Assembly (NCBI GenBank): GCA_902525355.1
Contig: CABZGO010000003.1
Span: 20,666 to 84,665 of the forward strand
Length of the DNA stretch: 64,000 nt
Origin: an uncultured Pelagibacteraceae bacterium
Lineage (GTDB): Bacteria > Pseudomonadota > Alphaproteobacteria > Pelagibacterales > Pelagibacteraceae
Direction of reading: 5' to 3'
The notes beneath the pieces were generated by a model that saw only the letters and a list, made by a program, of their open reading frames with translations, made no database searches and was not told the DNA's origin. How positions within the stretch are numbered: the stretch's first letter is position 1; every line of letters starts with the position of its first letter. This document shows, in pieces, positions 18,898 to 29,395 of the stretch. The position numbers and the translations under genes are program-made.

Positions 18898-19824
18898 ATG
18901 CAATCAATTAATGAGTGTTATAAAAAAGTTAGTAAAGACTGTTTAAAATTTATAAGATCTCAAGAAACAACAAGGGAAAAATTTAAAAATAAAGACAAGA
19001 TGATTAAATCTTTTCTAATTCCAATTTGTTTCTGGATCAATAATAGAACAAATAAATCTAAGCCCTATTTAATAGGCTTAGGCGGAGGCCAAGGGACTGG
19101 TAAAACAACCATTAGTTCTATTTTAAAGATTATTCTTACAAAATACTTTAAGTTAAATGTTTTTAAAATTTCAATAGATGATTTATACAAAACCCGAAAA
19201 GATAGAATAAAACTGTCTAAAAGAATTCACCCTTTATTAATGACAAGAGGTGTTCCAGGTACTCATGATATAAATTTTATTTTTGATTTATTAAAAAAAG
19301 TTAAAAATAAGAAATTTAATCAACAAAGACTTCCCAAGTTTAATAAAGCAATTGATGACAGATTAAAAAGAAAGTCTTGGTATTTAGTTAAAAAAGTCCC
19401 TGATGTTATAATCTTTGAGGGATGGTGTGTAGGGGCTAGGGCAGAAAAAAATATAACTTTAAAAAAATCGATTAATTTCCTTGAAAGAACAGCAGATAAA
19501 AATTTAAAATGGAGAAAATATGTAAATGGTCAACTACAAACAAAATATAAAAAATTATTTTCTAAATTAGACTGTTTGTTATTTTTAAAAGCAGGTAATT
19601 TCAAATTATTACAGAGTTGGAGGCTTAAACAGGAGACTTTACTTAAATTAAACACAAAAAATAAATTAAATAGCAAGATTATGAGTAAAAATGAGGTTTT
19701 AACATTTATGCAAACTTACCAAAGGGTCACACAAAATATGTTCAAATTTGCTCCAAAATATTCCTCAATTGTAATAAATTTAAATAGAAATCATCAAATT
19801 AAATCCTTAAAATATAATAAATGA
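18898..19824 (+). CDS. D-glycerate 3-kinase-like P-loop kinase
   Basis: 308 residues with the GLYK/PRK-like fold: Walker A GLGGGQGTGKTT near residue 60, KISIDDLYKTRKDR, HPLLMTRGVPGTHD and IIFEGWCVGAR. This set matches plant-type D-glycerate 3-kinases and YggC relatives, which phosphorylate glycerate to 3-phosphoglycerate and feed glycolate/glyoxylate carbon into central metabolism. Predicted cytosolic. Its stop overlaps the start of the TolC-like gene (ATGA), although no functional link between the two is evident. Confidence 0.8.
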   Translation: MQSINECYKKVSKDCLKFIRSQETTREKFKNKDKMIKSFLIPICFWINNRTNKSKPYLIGLGGGQGTGKTTISSILKIILTKYFKLNVFKISIDDLYKTRKDRIKLSKRIHPLLMTRGVPGTHDINFIFDLLKKVKNKKFNQQRLPKFNKAIDDRLKRKSWYLVKKVPDVIIFEGWCVGARAEKNITLKKSINFLERTADKNLKWRKYVNGQLQTKYKKLFSKLDCLLFLKAGNFKLLQSWRLKQETLLKLNTKNKLNSKIMSKNEVLTFMQTYQRVTQNMFKFAPKYSSIVINLNRNHQIKSLKYNK

Positions 19825-21119
19825 AAAATTTTTTTCTTATCTTTTTACTTTTATTGCTTTCTGTAACACCTGTAACAGCAGCAACTTTAAGTGATGCATT
19901 AAAAACTACTTTTCAAAATAATCTAGAACTACAAGCTGAGCGAAAAAACTTGGAAGTTCAAAAAGAAGTTTTGAATATTTCTAAAAGTGATTTTTTTCCA
20001 ACATTAACTCTTTCAGGTACCAAAAGTTTTGAAGATACAAATAAACTTACAAATCAAGATGGTACTGATGCTTCAATAACTAATACAAACCCAATGACAT
20101 CTTCTATAAAGTTAGAACAAACTCTTTTAGATGGTAGTGAACGTGGCACAAAATATGAAAAAAGTAAGTTAGGACTAAACTTATCGGAAGCACAACTTAT
20201 TAAAAAAGAGCAAGATGTTTTTATGAAAGCAATTGAGGCTTACACAGGTTTAATCCTTGCTTATGAGAAATTAGGTATCAATGAAGAAAATGTTAACTTA
20301 CTTCAAAGACAATTCGAAATAGATAATGCAAGACTATCTAGAGCTCAAATAACTGCAACTGACTTAGCGCAGTCTCAATCTTCTTTATCAGGAGCACAAG
20401 CGGGCTATATCGGTGCACAAAATAATATAGTAACCAGCAAATTAGCCTATGAAAATATAATTGGACCAATCAACAGCAATGAAAAATTAAAAAAAATCTA
20501 TATTTCTGAAGTTCCATTACCTTCAAGTTTAGTTGATGCAAAAAAAATATCTGAACAAAAAAGTCCTGACCTTATAATCGCAGAAATAGAATATGGACAA
20601 TCAGAATTAGATGTAAAAATTGCAAGGTCAGATTTATCTCCGACAGCAAAACTTTCACTTGAAAGATCATATACAGATGATTTAAGCGCAACTTATGATG
20701 AAAGGGAAAAAGATGTACTGCAAGCAACAGTAAGTTGGCCATTTCAATTTGGAGGAAAGAATAAATCTAATATAAATAAAAATCTTCAAGTAAAAGGAAT
20801 GAAAAAATTATTACTTGAAAATGCTTTTAGAAATAATACGCAAGGTGTTACTGCAGCTTGGTCCACTTTAGAATCTTCGAAAAGTCTACTAAGAGCCGTA
20901 CAATCACAAGTTAAGGCTGCTGAAATCGCAAATGAAGGGATTAGTTTTGAATATGAGAGTGGTTTGAATAGATCTACATTTGATGTTCTTCAATCAAGAT
21001 CAAATTTAATAAATGCTAAAATTAATCTTGCGGAAGCTGAGAGAAATTATTTATTAGCTCAATATAGACTTTTAAAGTCTGCAGGTTTATTAAATAGCGA
21101 ATACCTAAAACTTAGATAA
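19821..21119 (+). CDS. TolC-family outer membrane efflux protein
   Basis: A signal peptide (MKNFFLIFLLLLLSVTPVTAA) precedes two internally similar alpha-helical halves typical of TolC: LSDALKTTFQNNLELQAERKNLEVQKE, SITNTNPMTSSIKLEQTLLDG and, in the second half, SPDLIIAEIEYGQSELDVKIARSDLSPTAKLSLE followed by FDVLQSRSNLINAKINLAEAERNYLLAQYRLL. It forms a trimeric outer-membrane exit duct for type I secretion or RND/ABC efflux. No inner-membrane pump or adaptor is next to it, so the partner is elsewhere. 432 residues is normal. Confidence 0.92.
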   Translation: MKNFFLIFLLLLLSVTPVTAATLSDALKTTFQNNLELQAERKNLEVQKEVLNISKSDFFPTLTLSGTKSFEDTNKLTNQDGTDASITNTNPMTSSIKLEQTLLDGSERGTKYEKSKLGLNLSEAQLIKKEQDVFMKAIEAYTGLILAYEKLGINEENVNLLQRQFEIDNARLSRAQITATDLAQSQSSLSGAQAGYIGAQNNIVTSKLAYENIIGPINSNEKLKKIYISEVPLPSSLVDAKKISEQKSPDLIIAEIEYGQSELDVKIARSDLSPTAKLSLERSYTDDLSATYDEREKDVLQATVSWPFQFGGKNKSNINKNLQVKGMKKLLLENAFRNNTQGVTAAWSTLESSKSLLRAVQSQVKAAEIANEGISFEYESGLNRSTFDVLQSRSNLINAKINLAEAERNYLLAQYRLLKSAGLLNSEYLKLR

Positions 21120-21162
21120 ATAGCGACTTCTAGCCCTAATTTTAAAAAAATATTGCCAATGA

Positions 21163-21177
21163 GAACAAAATGTGTAC
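21163..21177 (+). promoter_or_regulatory. SOS-like box upstream of recA (one mismatch)
   Basis: GAACAAAATGTGTAC matches GAAC-N7-GAAC except for one base in the second half-site. Including flanks (…ATTTAT) it agrees with the umuDC box at 18 of 21 positions. It lies about 50 bp before the recA start, a normal operator distance. Confidence 0.65.
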
Positions 21178-21227
21178 ATTTATTTTCATGATTCGAATGT
21201 TAATAAATGAAAAAAATGAGGCAAAAA

Positions 21228-22352
21228 ATGACCAAAAATAACCTAAAAGTGGTGAAAACCACAAAAGATAAAGAATTGGAAGATAAAGAAAAAAATAAAG
21301 CACTAGATGCAGCAATCAGCCAGATAACAGACAGCTTTGGAAAAGGCTCTGTGATGAAGCTTGGAGAACAAAAAGCAATGGATGTAGAGTCTATTTCCAC
21401 TGGATCTTTAAGTTTAGACTTGGCACTTGGGATAGGTGGATTACCAAAAGGCAGAATTGTTGAAATTTATGGACCAGAGTCCTCTGGTAAAACTACATTA
21501 GCATTACAAGTTGTAGCAGAAGCTCAAAAAGCAGGAGGTATTTGTGGTTTTGTAGATGCAGAGCATGCGTTAGATCCAGTTTACGCTAAAAAATTAGGTG
21601 TTAATACTGAGGAATTGCTGATTTCACAACCAGATACTGGTGAGCAAGCATTAGAGATAACAGATACTTTAATTAAATCTGGCTCTATGTCAGTTCTAGT
21701 TGTTGACTCTGTTGCAGCACTAACTCCAAGAGCAGAAATTGAAGGAGATATGGGAGATCACCATGTTGGTCTTCAAGCAAGACTTATGTCCCAAGCTCTT
21801 AGAAAATTAACAGGATCAATTTCAAGAACTAATACAATGGTTATATTTATTAACCAAATTAGAATGAAAATTGGTGTAATGTTTGGAAGTCCAGAGACAA
21901 CATCAGGGGGTAACTCTTTAAAATTTTATTCTTCTGTAAGAATGGATATTAGAAGAATTGGAGCAATAAAAGATAAAGAACAAATAGTTGGAAATACAAC
22001 AAGAGTAAAAGTTGTTAAAAATAAAGTTGCACCACCATTTAAAGTTGTTGAGTTTGACTTAATGTATGGAAAAGGAATTAGTAAAGTAGGGGAACTAATC
22101 GACCTTGGTGCCAAAGCTGAGATTGTTGAAAAATCAGGAGCATGGTACGCTTATAAAGGTGAAAAAATTGGTCAAGGTAGAGAAAATGCTAAACTTTACC
22201 TTGAGCAAAATCCAAAAGCTGCTGCTGAAATTGAAATGGCTATTAGAGAAAAAGCTGGTGTTATTTCAAAGAAGATTGAGGGCAATCCTTTAAGTGAGGA
22301 AAAGCTTGAAGCGCAGAAAAAAGAGGAAGAAGTTCCTACTAAAAAAAATTAG
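21228..22352 (+). CDS. recA: Recombinase RecA
   Basis: RecA forms filaments on single-stranded DNA for homologous recombination and triggers LexA and UmuD self-cleavage. Walker A is [13 protein letters not shown]. Walker B lies in [13 protein letters not shown]. Loop regions include [28 protein letters not shown] prefer the ATG at 21228 ([10 protein letters not shown]), which has GAGG 7 bp upstream; the ORF-track start at 21207 adds MKKMRQK. The C-terminus is acidic/lysine-rich, as usual. Preceded by an SOS-like box and followed by a strong terminator. Confidence 0.97.
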   Translation: MTKNNLKVVKTTKDKELEDKEKNKALDAAISQITDSFGKGSVMKLGEQKAMDVESISTGSLSLDLALGIGGLPKGRIVEIYGPESSGKTTLALQVVAEAQKAGGICGFVDAEHALDPVYAKKLGVNTEELLISQPDTGEQALEITDTLIKSGSMSVLVVDSVAALTPRAEIEGDMGDHHVGLQARLMSQALRKLTGSISRTNTMVIFINQIRMKIGVMFGSPETTSGGNSLKFYSSVRMDIRRIGAIKDKEQIVGNTTRVKVVKNKVAPPFKVVEFDLMYGKGISKVGELIDLGAKAEIVEKSGAWYAYKGEKIGQGRENAKLYLEQNPKAAAEIEMAIREKAGVISKKIEGNPLSEEKLEAQKKEEEVPTKKN

Positions 22353-22370
22353 CAGATAACTTTTAGTTAT

Positions 22371-22404
22371 TAAAAAAAAGGCGCTCTATTGGGCGCCTTT
22401 TTTC
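22371..22404 (+). terminator. Rho-independent terminator of recA
   Basis: Stem AAAAAAGGCGC / GCGCCTTTTTT around a TCTATTGG loop, followed by the T run. It lies 19 bases after the recA stop. Confidence 0.92.
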
Positions 22405-22452
22405 CCTTCAGAAGTGTAGACATCATATAAAAATGCTGTATTTTGGTTGAAT

Positions 22453-25116
22453 ATGGCTAAAACATTAAATGAAATTAGGTCAGCATTTTTAAATTATTTT
22501 GAAAAAAATGATCATAAAATAGTTGAGTCTAGTAATTTGGTTCCAAACAATGATCCAACATTGATGTTTGCTAATTCAGGTATGGTCCAATTTAAAAATG
22601 TGTTTACTGGACTAGAAAAGAGAGATTATCAAAGAGCTACAACATCTCAAAAATGTGTAAGAGCTGGAGGAAAGCATAACGATCTTGAAAATGTTGGTTA
22701 TACTCCGAGACACCATACATTTTTTGAAATGTTGGGAAACTTTTCCTTTGGCGACTACTTTAAGGAAAGAGCTATTGAACTTGCGTGGAACTTAATAACA
22801 AAAGAATTTGGTTTAGATAAGGACAGGCTTTATGTAACTGTCTACCATGAAGATGACGAAGCTTTTAATTACTGGAAAAAAATTGCTGGGTTAAGTGAAG
22901 ATAAAATCATAAGGATAGCAACATCTGACAATTTTTGGTCCATGGGTGAAACAGGACCTTGCGGACCTTGTTCAGAAATATTTTATGATCATGGAGACCA
23001 CTTAGAAGGTGGATTACCAGGAACAAAAAATGAGGATGGAGACAGATTTATTGAAATTTGGAATTTAGTCTTTATGCAATATGAGCAAATTTCAAAAGAT
23101 AAGCGAATTAATCTGCCAAAACCATCAGTTGATACTGGAATGGGTTTAGAGAGAATTGCTGCATTACTTCAAGGAACTCACGACAACTATGAAACCGATC
23201 ATTTTAAAAAAATAATAAACTCTACTTCAGAAATTTTAAAAGTTGAGCTAAATAATGATAATTTAGCAAGTTTTAGAGTAATAGCTGATCACTTACGAGC
23301 AAGTTCATTTTTAATTGCTGAGGGAGTTTTGCCATCAAATGAAGGAAGAGGATATGTCTTAAGAAGAATTATGAGAAGAGGAATGAGGCATTCCCATCTT
23401 CTAGGTTCTAAGGAACCAATTTTTTATAATATTTTTAAAACTTTAAAAGATGAGATGAAAGGGAATTATTCAGAAATAGAAAGAGCTGAGTCTTTAATAA
23501 AAGAAACTTTAAGAATGGAGGAAGAAAAATTTTTAATACTTTTAGACAGAGGTATTAAAATATTAAATGAGGAAATAACAAAAATAGATAAGATATTACC
23601 TGGAGAAGTAGCTTTTAAACTCTATGATACTTACGGTTTTCCATTGGATCTTACTCAAGATATTTTAAAAAATAAATCTTTGACAATTGATAATAATAAA
23701 TTTCAAAGTTTAATGAAAGAGAGCAAAGAATTAGCTAAGAAAAATTGGAAAGGCTCAGGTGATAGTACTGTGGATGATATTTGGTTTTCAATAAAAGATA
23801 GACTAGGTCCTTCAGAATTTCTAGGATATGAGACAGATCAAGCAGAAGGCATTATTTTGTCATTATTAAAAGACAACAAAGAAGTAAATGAATTAAATGA
23901 AAATGATGAAGGAATTATTATTTTAAATCAAACTCCTTTTTATGGAGAGTCTGGTGGACAGGTAGGAGATACTGGTGAAATAATTTCAAGAGATTTTAAG
24001 TTTGAAATAACAGATGTACAAAAAAAATTAGGAGATCTGTTTGTACATTATGGCAAAGTTAAATCAGGAAGTATAAAGATCAAAGACAATGTTGAGATGA
24101 AGATCGATATAGATAGACGTAATAATATAAGAGCTTATCATTCAGCAACACACCTTTTGCATGAATCTTTAAGAAGAGTACTAGGAACACATGTAACACA
24201 AAAAGGGTCATTAGTAGCGCCAGATAGACTAAGATTCGATTTTAGTCATATGAAACCAATTTCAGACCAGGAAATAGAGAAAATAGAAAATCACGTTAAT
24301 TCTATGGTTCAAAAAAAATCAGAAGTTAAAACAAGGATCATGACTCCCAAAGAAGCAGTAAATAATGGGGCTCTAGCACTCTTTGGAGAAAAATATGGAG
24401 AAGAGGTTAGAGTTTTATCTATGGGAGATGAGAAAGAAAAGTATTTTTCAACTGAATTATGTGGGGGAACACATGTTAGAAACACTGGTGACATTGGAAA
24501 ATTTAAAATTATTAGTCAATCTTCAATTGCAGCTGGAATTAGAAGAGTAGAAGCTCTTAGAGAAAATCAATTAAATAGTTTTTTACAAAATAAAGAGAAA
24601 CTATCTGATTTATCTGCAAAAAAAGATGAAGAAATGATTAATGATTTATCAAAACAAATAATTAAATTGAATGGCAAACCAAACTTAGAGCATCAAGATA
24701 ATAAAATTTTAATTAAAGAATTGTCAAAACAACTAGAGCAATTAAAGTTTAGTGCGATTTTGGATGATAATTCAAAAAATATAATTCAAGATAATAAAAT
24801 TAATAATATTAATGTAAGATTTCAAAAAGTTGATGATCTTCCACCTAAAGAACTAAGAAAATTAGTAGATGAAGGAAAAAAAGAGCTTAAATCAGGTATT
24901 ATAATAGTTTTTGCTAGTTTAGAGGATAAAGTAGGTCTTGCGGTTGGAATTACAGAGGGGCTTATCGATAAGTATGATGCTATAAAATTTGCAAAAACAG
25001 GCTCAGAGATTATTGGTGGAAAAGGTGGTGGAGGTAGAAAAGATTTTGCACAAGCTGGTGGCCAATTTAAGGATAAAATTGATGAAGCTTTTAAAAAAAT
25101 TAAGTCTCTAATTTAG
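22453..25116 (+). CDS. alaS: Alanyl-tRNA synthetase
   Basis: 888 residues, class II synthetase. Motif 1/2 region [32 protein letters not shown], motif 3 [16 protein letters not shown], the editing domain with [16 protein letters not shown] and the zinc-type [15 protein letters not shown], and the C-terminal DHHA1/glycine-rich [16 protein letters not shown]. The true start is ATG 22453 ([16 protein letters not shown]); the ORF track begins six bases earlier at TTG. The 3' end overlaps icd on the other strand by nine bases. Full length and intact. Confidence 0.98.
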   Translation: MAKTLNEIRSAFLNYFEKNDHKIVESSNLVPNNDPTLMFANSGMVQFKNVFTGLEKRDYQRATTSQKCVRAGGKHNDLENVGYTPRHHTFFEMLGNFSFGDYFKERAIELAWNLITKEFGLDKDRLYVTVYHEDDEAFNYWKKIAGLSEDKIIRIATSDNFWSMGETGPCGPCSEIFYDHGDHLEGGLPGTKNEDGDRFIEIWNLVFMQYEQISKDKRINLPKPSVDTGMGLERIAALLQGTHDNYETDHFKKIINSTSEILKVELNNDNLASFRVIADHLRASSFLIAEGVLPSNEGRGYVLRRIMRRGMRHSHLLGSKEPIFYNIFKTLKDEMKGNYSEIERAESLIKETLRMEEEKFLILLDRGIKILNEEITKIDKILPGEVAFKLYDTYGFPLDLTQDILKNKSLTIDNNKFQSLMKESKELAKKNWKGSGDSTVDDIWFSIKDRLGPSEFLGYETDQAEGIILSLLKDNKEVNELNENDEGIIILNQTPFYGESGGQVGDTGEIISRDFKFEITDVQKKLGDLFVHYGKVKSGSIKIKDNVEMKIDIDRRNNIRAYHSATHLLHESLRRVLGTHVTQKGSLVAPDRLRFDFSHMKPISDQEIEKIENHVNSMVQKKSEVKTRIMTPKEAVNNGALALFGEKYGEEVRVLSMGDEKEKYFSTELCGGTHVRNTGDIGKFKIISQSSIAAGIRRVEALRENQLNSFLQNKEKLSDLSAKKDEEMINDLSKQIIKLNGKPNLEHQDNKILIKELSKQLEQLKFSAILDDNSKNIIQDNKINNINVRFQKVDDLPPKELRKLVDEGKKELKSGIIIVFASLEDKVGLAVGITEGLIDKYDAIKFAKTGSEIIGGKGGGGRKDFAQAGGQFKDKIDEAFKKIKSLI

Positions 25117-26322
25117 TTTCTGTCTTAACTTACCATCTAAAGTATCTAAAAATTGATTAGTTGTTAAATACTTTGTTGAGGGTCCTATTAAGATAGCTAA
25201 GTCCTTAGTCATGGCACCTTCTTCCACACAATCAACACATACTTTTTCAAGTGTTTCTGCAAATTTTATCAATTCTTCATTTCCATCTAATTTTCCTCTG
25301 TGTGCCAAACCTCTTGTCCATGCAAAAATAGAAGCAATAGGATTTGTTGATGTTTCTTTTCCTTGTTGATGCATTCTAAAATGTCTAGTTACTGTTCCAT
25401 GTGCAGCTTCAGCTTCCATTGTTTTACCATCTGGAGCTAATAAAACGCTTGTCATTAAACCTAAAGACCCGTATCCTTGCGCAACAGTATCCGACTGTAC
25501 GTCTCCATCATAATTCTTACATGCCCAAATATATTTTCCATGCCATTTCATTGCACATGCTACCATATCATCAATTAATCTATGTTCATAAGTGATCTTA
25601 TTTTGATCAAATCTATCTTTAAATTCTTTTTCAAAAACCTCTTGAAAAATATCTTTGAATCTTCCATCATATCTTTTTAAAATAGTATTTTTGGTAGAAA
25701 GATAAACTGGCCATTTTTTAATTAATCCATAATTAAAGCAAGATCTTGCAAAGTCCTCTATTGATTTATCCAAATTATACATTGATAATGCAATTCCTGG
25801 ACCTGGGAAGTTAAAGACTTCATATTTTCTCTCATCAGATCCGTCCTCAGCTGTCCATTTAATTTCTAATTTACCTTTACCAGGTACTGTAAAATCAGTT
25901 GCTCTATATTGATCACCAAATGCGTGTCTACCTATAATCAATGGGTCTGTCCATGAGGGTACAAGTTTCGGAATATTTTTACAAATTATTGGTTCTCTAA
26001 AAACAGTTCCTCCGATAATATTTCTTATTGTACCATTTGGAGACCTCCACATTTTTTTGAGATTGAATTCTCTTACTCTTGCTTCGTCTGGTGTGATTGT
26101 TGCACATTTAATACCGACTCCATTCTTTTTAATTGCATTAGCACATTCTATTGTGATCTTGTCTTCAGTTTTATCTCTACTTTCCATACCTAAATCGTAG
26201 TACTCAATTTTAAGATCTAAATAAGTTAGAACAAGTTTATTTTTAATGAAGTTCCATATAACTCTGGTCATTTCGTCACCATCAAGCTCTACAATGGGTT
26301 TTTTTACCTTTATTTTACTCAT
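25108..26322 (-). CDS. icd: NADP-dependent isocitrate dehydrogenase (dimeric, eukaryote-like type)
   Basis: The 404-residue TCA-cycle enzyme oxidises isocitrate to 2-oxoglutarate. Landmarks: [13 protein letters not shown], the [19 protein letters not shown] substrate loop, [28 protein letters not shown] with the metal-binding Asp residues and [10 protein letters not shown]. The length and motifs fit the dimeric NADP-IDH shared with mitochondria and many alphaproteobacteria rather than the E. coli type. Single gene, convergent with alaS. The 78-bp gap to psd must hold both divergent promoters. Confidence 0.96.
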   Translation of the reverse strand: MSKIKVKKPIVELDGDEMTRVIWNFIKNKLVLTYLDLKIEYYDLGMESRDKTEDKITIECANAIKKNGVGIKCATITPDEARVREFNLKKMWRSPNGTIRNIIGGTVFREPIICKNIPKLVPSWTDPLIIGRHAFGDQYRATDFTVPGKGKLEIKWTAEDGSDERKYEVFNFPGPGIALSMYNLDKSIEDFARSCFNYGLIKKWPVYLSTKNTILKRYDGRFKDIFQEVFEKEFKDRFDQNKITYEHRLIDDMVACAMKWHGKYIWACKNYDGDVQSDTVAQGYGSLGLMTSVLLAPDGKTMEAEAAHGTVTRHFRMHQQGKETSTNPIASIFAWTRGLAHRGKLDGNEELIKFAETLEKVCVDCVEEGAMTKDLAILIGPSTKYLTTNQFLDTLDGKLRQKLN

Positions 26323-26400
26323 TTTTTCGATATATCTTATTAGTTGAATTTATTCTTTTTGTATACATATTAATCCAAAATTATCAATTATAGGATTGTC

Positions 26401-27045
26401 ATGAGTAAAATATTTCCAAAAATACACAATGAAGGATACAAATTTGTCATTATTTTTGTAATCGCAACTATAATTCTCTATTTCATAAATGGATTTCTTG
26501 GTTTTATCGGGCTGGTATTAACCATTTGGTGTTATTATTTTTTTAGAGACCCTGAAAGAGTTTCCATAGGTGATGATAATTATCTTACAAGTCCCGCTGA
26601 TGGAGTTGTACTACAAGTAATGGATACAACTGGTCCAAAAGAACTTGGTTTAGAAAATAAACAAATGAAAAAAATAAGCATTTTCATGGATGTGTTTGAC
26701 TGTCATGTAAATAGATCACCCTGCTCTGGAGCAATATCAGAAATACTTTATAAACCTGGAAAATTTTTCAATGCATCTTTAGATAAAGCAAGTGAAGATA
26801 ATGAGAGAAATTATTATAAAATTAAAAACTCTGATGGAGAAGATATTATTGTTGTACAAATAGCTGGACTTGTTGCAAGAAGGATTGTGACAGAAGTTTC
26901 CAAAGATGAACTTGTAGAACAAGGTTCAAGAATAGGTATGATCAGATTTGGAAGTAGAGCAGATATGTATTTTGAAAATTATACTCCTTTGGTAAAAGTT
27001 GATCAAAAAACTTTAGCAGGTGAAACTTTAATTGCAAAAAAATAG
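26401..27045 (+). CDS. psd: Phosphatidylserine decarboxylase proenzyme
   Basis: A short (214 aa) archaeal/alphaproteobacterial-type Psd that makes phosphatidylethanolamine. Two N-terminal membrane helices, then FRDPERVS, SPADGVV, FMDVFDCHVNRSP and the self-cleavage/pyruvoyl site in RIGMIRFGSRADMYF (Gly-Ser, equivalent to LGST in the long form). Followed after four bases by pssA, the enzyme that supplies its substrate, so the two make a phospholipid operon. Confidence 0.96.
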   Translation: MSKIFPKIHNEGYKFVIIFVIATIILYFINGFLGFIGLVLTIWCYYFFRDPERVSIGDDNYLTSPADGVVLQVMDTTGPKELGLENKQMKKISIFMDVFDCHVNRSPCSGAISEILYKPGKFFNASLDKASEDNERNYYKIKNSDGEDIIVVQIAGLVARRIVTEVSKDELVEQGSRIGMIRFGSRADMYFENYTPLVKVDQKTLAGETLIAKK

Positions 27046-27049
27046 TTTA

Positions 27050-27844
27050 ATGCAACAAAATAAAAACATTAAATTAGTTTCAAATAAAAAAACAAGAGTT
27101 ATCTTGCCAAATATTTTAACACTTGTTGGAGTATGTATTGGATTGACTTCAATTAAGTTTGCATTTGATGGAAAATTTGAATTATCTATAATAGCAGTTA
27201 TAGTAGCTGCGATCATTGATGGATTAGATGGTAGAATTGCAAGATTGATTAAAGGAACTTCTAAAGTTGGTAAGGAATTAGACTCACTTACCGATGTTAT
27301 AAGTTTTGGTGTTGCACCAGCTTTTATTATGTATTTTTGGGCTTTATCTGAAACTGGAAGATTAGGTTGGTTAATTTCATTAATTTATGTTGTTTGCGTA
27401 GCACTTAGACTTGCTAGATTTAATGTTTCATCAAATGAAGAGAGTTCTTGGAAAGATAATTTTTTTGAAGGTATACCTTCTCCTGCAGGAGGAGTTTTAG
27501 TTTTAATGCCGCTAATATTAAGTATTAGTGAATTTCAGTTTTTAAACTTAAATTATCAAATTATTGTGCCAATTCTGTTTATCATTGTCTCAATATTATT
27601 AATAAGTAAAATACCCACTTATTCTTTTAAAAGGATTGCGGTGCCAAGAAGTACATCAATATTTTTGTTATTTGGAATAATTTTATATTTTGGTTTAATT
27701 CTTGTTTATACTTTTAATACCATCATTATTTCAGGTTTAATTTATTTGATAATGGTGCCAATAAGCTCAATGCATTATCTAATGATTAAAAAAAATGAGA
27801 AAGCCATCAGATATGACACTGATCATCATGAAGATGTGTTATAA
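27050..27844 (+). CDS. pssA: CDP-diacylglycerol-serine O-phosphatidyltransferase
   Basis: A polytopic CDP-alcohol phosphatidyltransferase. The diagnostic DG-x2-AR-x8-G-x3-D-x3-D motif is present as DGLDGRIARLIKGTSKVGKELDSLTDVISFG. It makes phosphatidylserine for Psd. I chose ATG 27050 (MQQNKNIKLVSNK), five bases after the psd stop; the ORF-track TTG at 27032 would overlap psd. About eight membrane segments. The stop lies directly before the next ATG (TAA then ATG). Confidence 0.95.
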   Translation: MQQNKNIKLVSNKKTRVILPNILTLVGVCIGLTSIKFAFDGKFELSIIAVIVAAIIDGLDGRIARLIKGTSKVGKELDSLTDVISFGVAPAFIMYFWALSETGRLGWLISLIYVVCVALRLARFNVSSNEESSWKDNFFEGIPSPAGGVLVLMPLILSISEFQFLNLNYQIIVPILFIIVSILLISKIPTYSFKRIAVPRSTSIFLLFGIILYFGLILVYTFNTIIISGLIYLIMVPISSMHYLMIKKNEKAIRYDTDHHEDVL

Positions 27845-28744
27845 ATGCAAGAAAATACAATAATCTCACTAGCAGATTCAAATTACTTCAATCTTCTTAA
27901 TGAATTAATAGACTCAATTAGCAGATTTGAACAAAGTAAAATAGTTGATATTTGCATTATGGATGCAGGATTAACTGAAGAGCAAATTGAAATATTAGAA
28001 AAAAAAGTATTTCAAATCAAGAAGGCTGAGTGGGATATAAAAGTTCCTAATTTCAAGGTAAAAGGAAAAGAGTGGTTGAAGAGTCAGGTATCAAGAGCAT
28101 TCTTACCAAATTATTTTCCAGGATATAAAAAATATTTATGGATAGATGCAGACGCATGGGTAAACTCTTGGTATGCAATCGATCTTTACTTTAAGGGCTG
28201 TGAGAATAAAAAATTAGCTATAGCAACTTCAGCAGATAGATCTTATGGAAGAGTTTTAAGAGCAGATTGGGTATGGGGAGGTTTTGCAAAAATAAAATCA
28301 CAAAATTACAAACACGCTAAATCATCTGGTTTTTCAGAAAAAATTTCAAGAGAAGTTGCACTTAAACCTCATTTAAATATTGGATTATTTTGCTTAGAAG
28401 AAAGTGCTCCTCATTGGAAAGTATGGCAGAAAAATTTAAAAAAAGCTTTATCCTCAGGAAAAATTTGGGGTTCAGAACAAATAGCAATGAATATAACAAT
28501 ATATTCTGATAAGTTAGATGTAGAAATTTTACCAGCTTATTGTAATTGGACTCTTATTGAGGCGATTAAATTTGATAAAAAACAAAATACTTTTGTTGAG
28601 CCTTATTTACCAAACCATGAAATAGGAATTATTCATTTAGCGGGAAAAAATAATGATAATATAAGAAATAATAAAAATTATATATCCAAAATTAAAACAT
28701 TGGATGGAGATATAATTGAAAAATCTTTAAGATTTGAGAATTAG
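27845..28744 (+). CDS. GT8-like glycosyltransferase family protein
   Basis: 299 residues with a GT-A-like pattern: NTIISLADSNYFNLLNELIDSI start, LPNYFPGYKKYLWIDADAWV with a DxD metal motif near residue 101, HLNIGLFCLEES, and GSEQIAMNITI followed by CNWTLIEA, the order seen in GT8/nucleotide-diphospho-sugar transferases. No signal or membrane span, so cytosolic, perhaps adding sugar to lipid or capsule precursors. It sits between pssA and rlmE with no gaps, so it is part of that transcript. Donor and acceptor unknown. Confidence 0.65.
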   Translation: MQENTIISLADSNYFNLLNELIDSISRFEQSKIVDICIMDAGLTEEQIEILEKKVFQIKKAEWDIKVPNFKVKGKEWLKSQVSRAFLPNYFPGYKKYLWIDADAWVNSWYAIDLYFKGCENKKLAIATSADRSYGRVLRADWVWGGFAKIKSQNYKHAKSSGFSEKISREVALKPHLNIGLFCLEESAPHWKVWQKNLKKALSSGKIWGSEQIAMNITIYSDKLDVEILPAYCNWTLIEAIKFDKKQNTFVEPYLPNHEIGIIHLAGKNNDNIRNNKNYISKIKTLDGDIIEKSLRFEN

Positions 28745-29356
28745 TTGAAAAAGAATAAATTTTCAAAGAATTGGATCATTAAGCAAAAAAGAGATATTTA
28801 CGTAAAGAAATCAAAATTAGAGGGTTACAGGTCTAGAGCTATATACAAATTGCAAGAAATAAACGATAAATTTAAAATAATCAGAAATAATATCTTGGTT
28901 GTAGATCTTGGTGCAGCCCCAGGTAGTTGGTCTCAGTATATATCAAGAAATTTCAATAACCCAAAAATAATTTCTATTGATCTTAAAGATATTGAACCAA
29001 TTAAGAATTTAGTACATATAAAAGGAGATTTTAATGAAGAGCATCATAAAAAAAATATTCAGAATTTTTTCGGTAAGAAAGTAGATCTGATTATGTCTGA
29101 TATGGCTGTTAATACTACAGGTAATAAAAGTATAGACTCACTAGTCACAGGTGAATTATGTATAGAAGCAATGAATTTTGCGGTTGAACTTTTAAATAAA
29201 AAAGGAAGTTTTGTTTCAAAACTTTTTATGGGATCATCTTTTAACGAGATTGTCGCATTAGGCAAAAAATCATTCAAAGATGTAAATATTTTTAAGCCAC
29301 CTTCAAGCAGGAAAGACTCTAAGGAAAATTTTATAATTTGTAGAAATTTGAGATAG
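28745..29356 (+). CDS. rlmE: 23S rRNA (uridine-2552 2'-O)-methyltransferase RlmE/FtsJ
   Basis: 203 residues. The RrmJ/FtsJ signature includes YRSRAIYKLQEIN with the first catalytic Lys, VVDLGAAPGSWSQY for SAM, MSDMAVNTTG with the catalytic Asp, GSFVSKLFMG with the second Lys and SRKDSKENFI with the closing Glu (K-D-K-E). It methylates the A-loop of 23S rRNA in 50S maturation. Translation starts at TTG immediately after the previous TAG stop, an uncommon start but the only one that keeps the N-terminal helix. Confidence 0.94.
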   Translation: MKKNKFSKNWIIKQKRDIYVKKSKLEGYRSRAIYKLQEINDKFKIIRNNILVVDLGAAPGSWSQYISRNFNNPKIISIDLKDIEPIKNLVHIKGDFNEEHHKKNIQNFFGKKVDLIMSDMAVNTTGNKSIDSLVTGELCIEAMNFAVELLNKKGSFVSKLFMGSSFNEIVALGKKSFKDVNIFKPPSSRKDSKENFIICRNLR

Positions 29357-29395
29357 TTACCCTTTTATTTTTTCAAGAATCATTTATATAAGGAC

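Noticed and set aside
25990-26010. GTTC-like repeats in icd as a further SOS box
   Set aside because: Spacing between the half-sites is ten, not seven, and they lie inside coding sequence.
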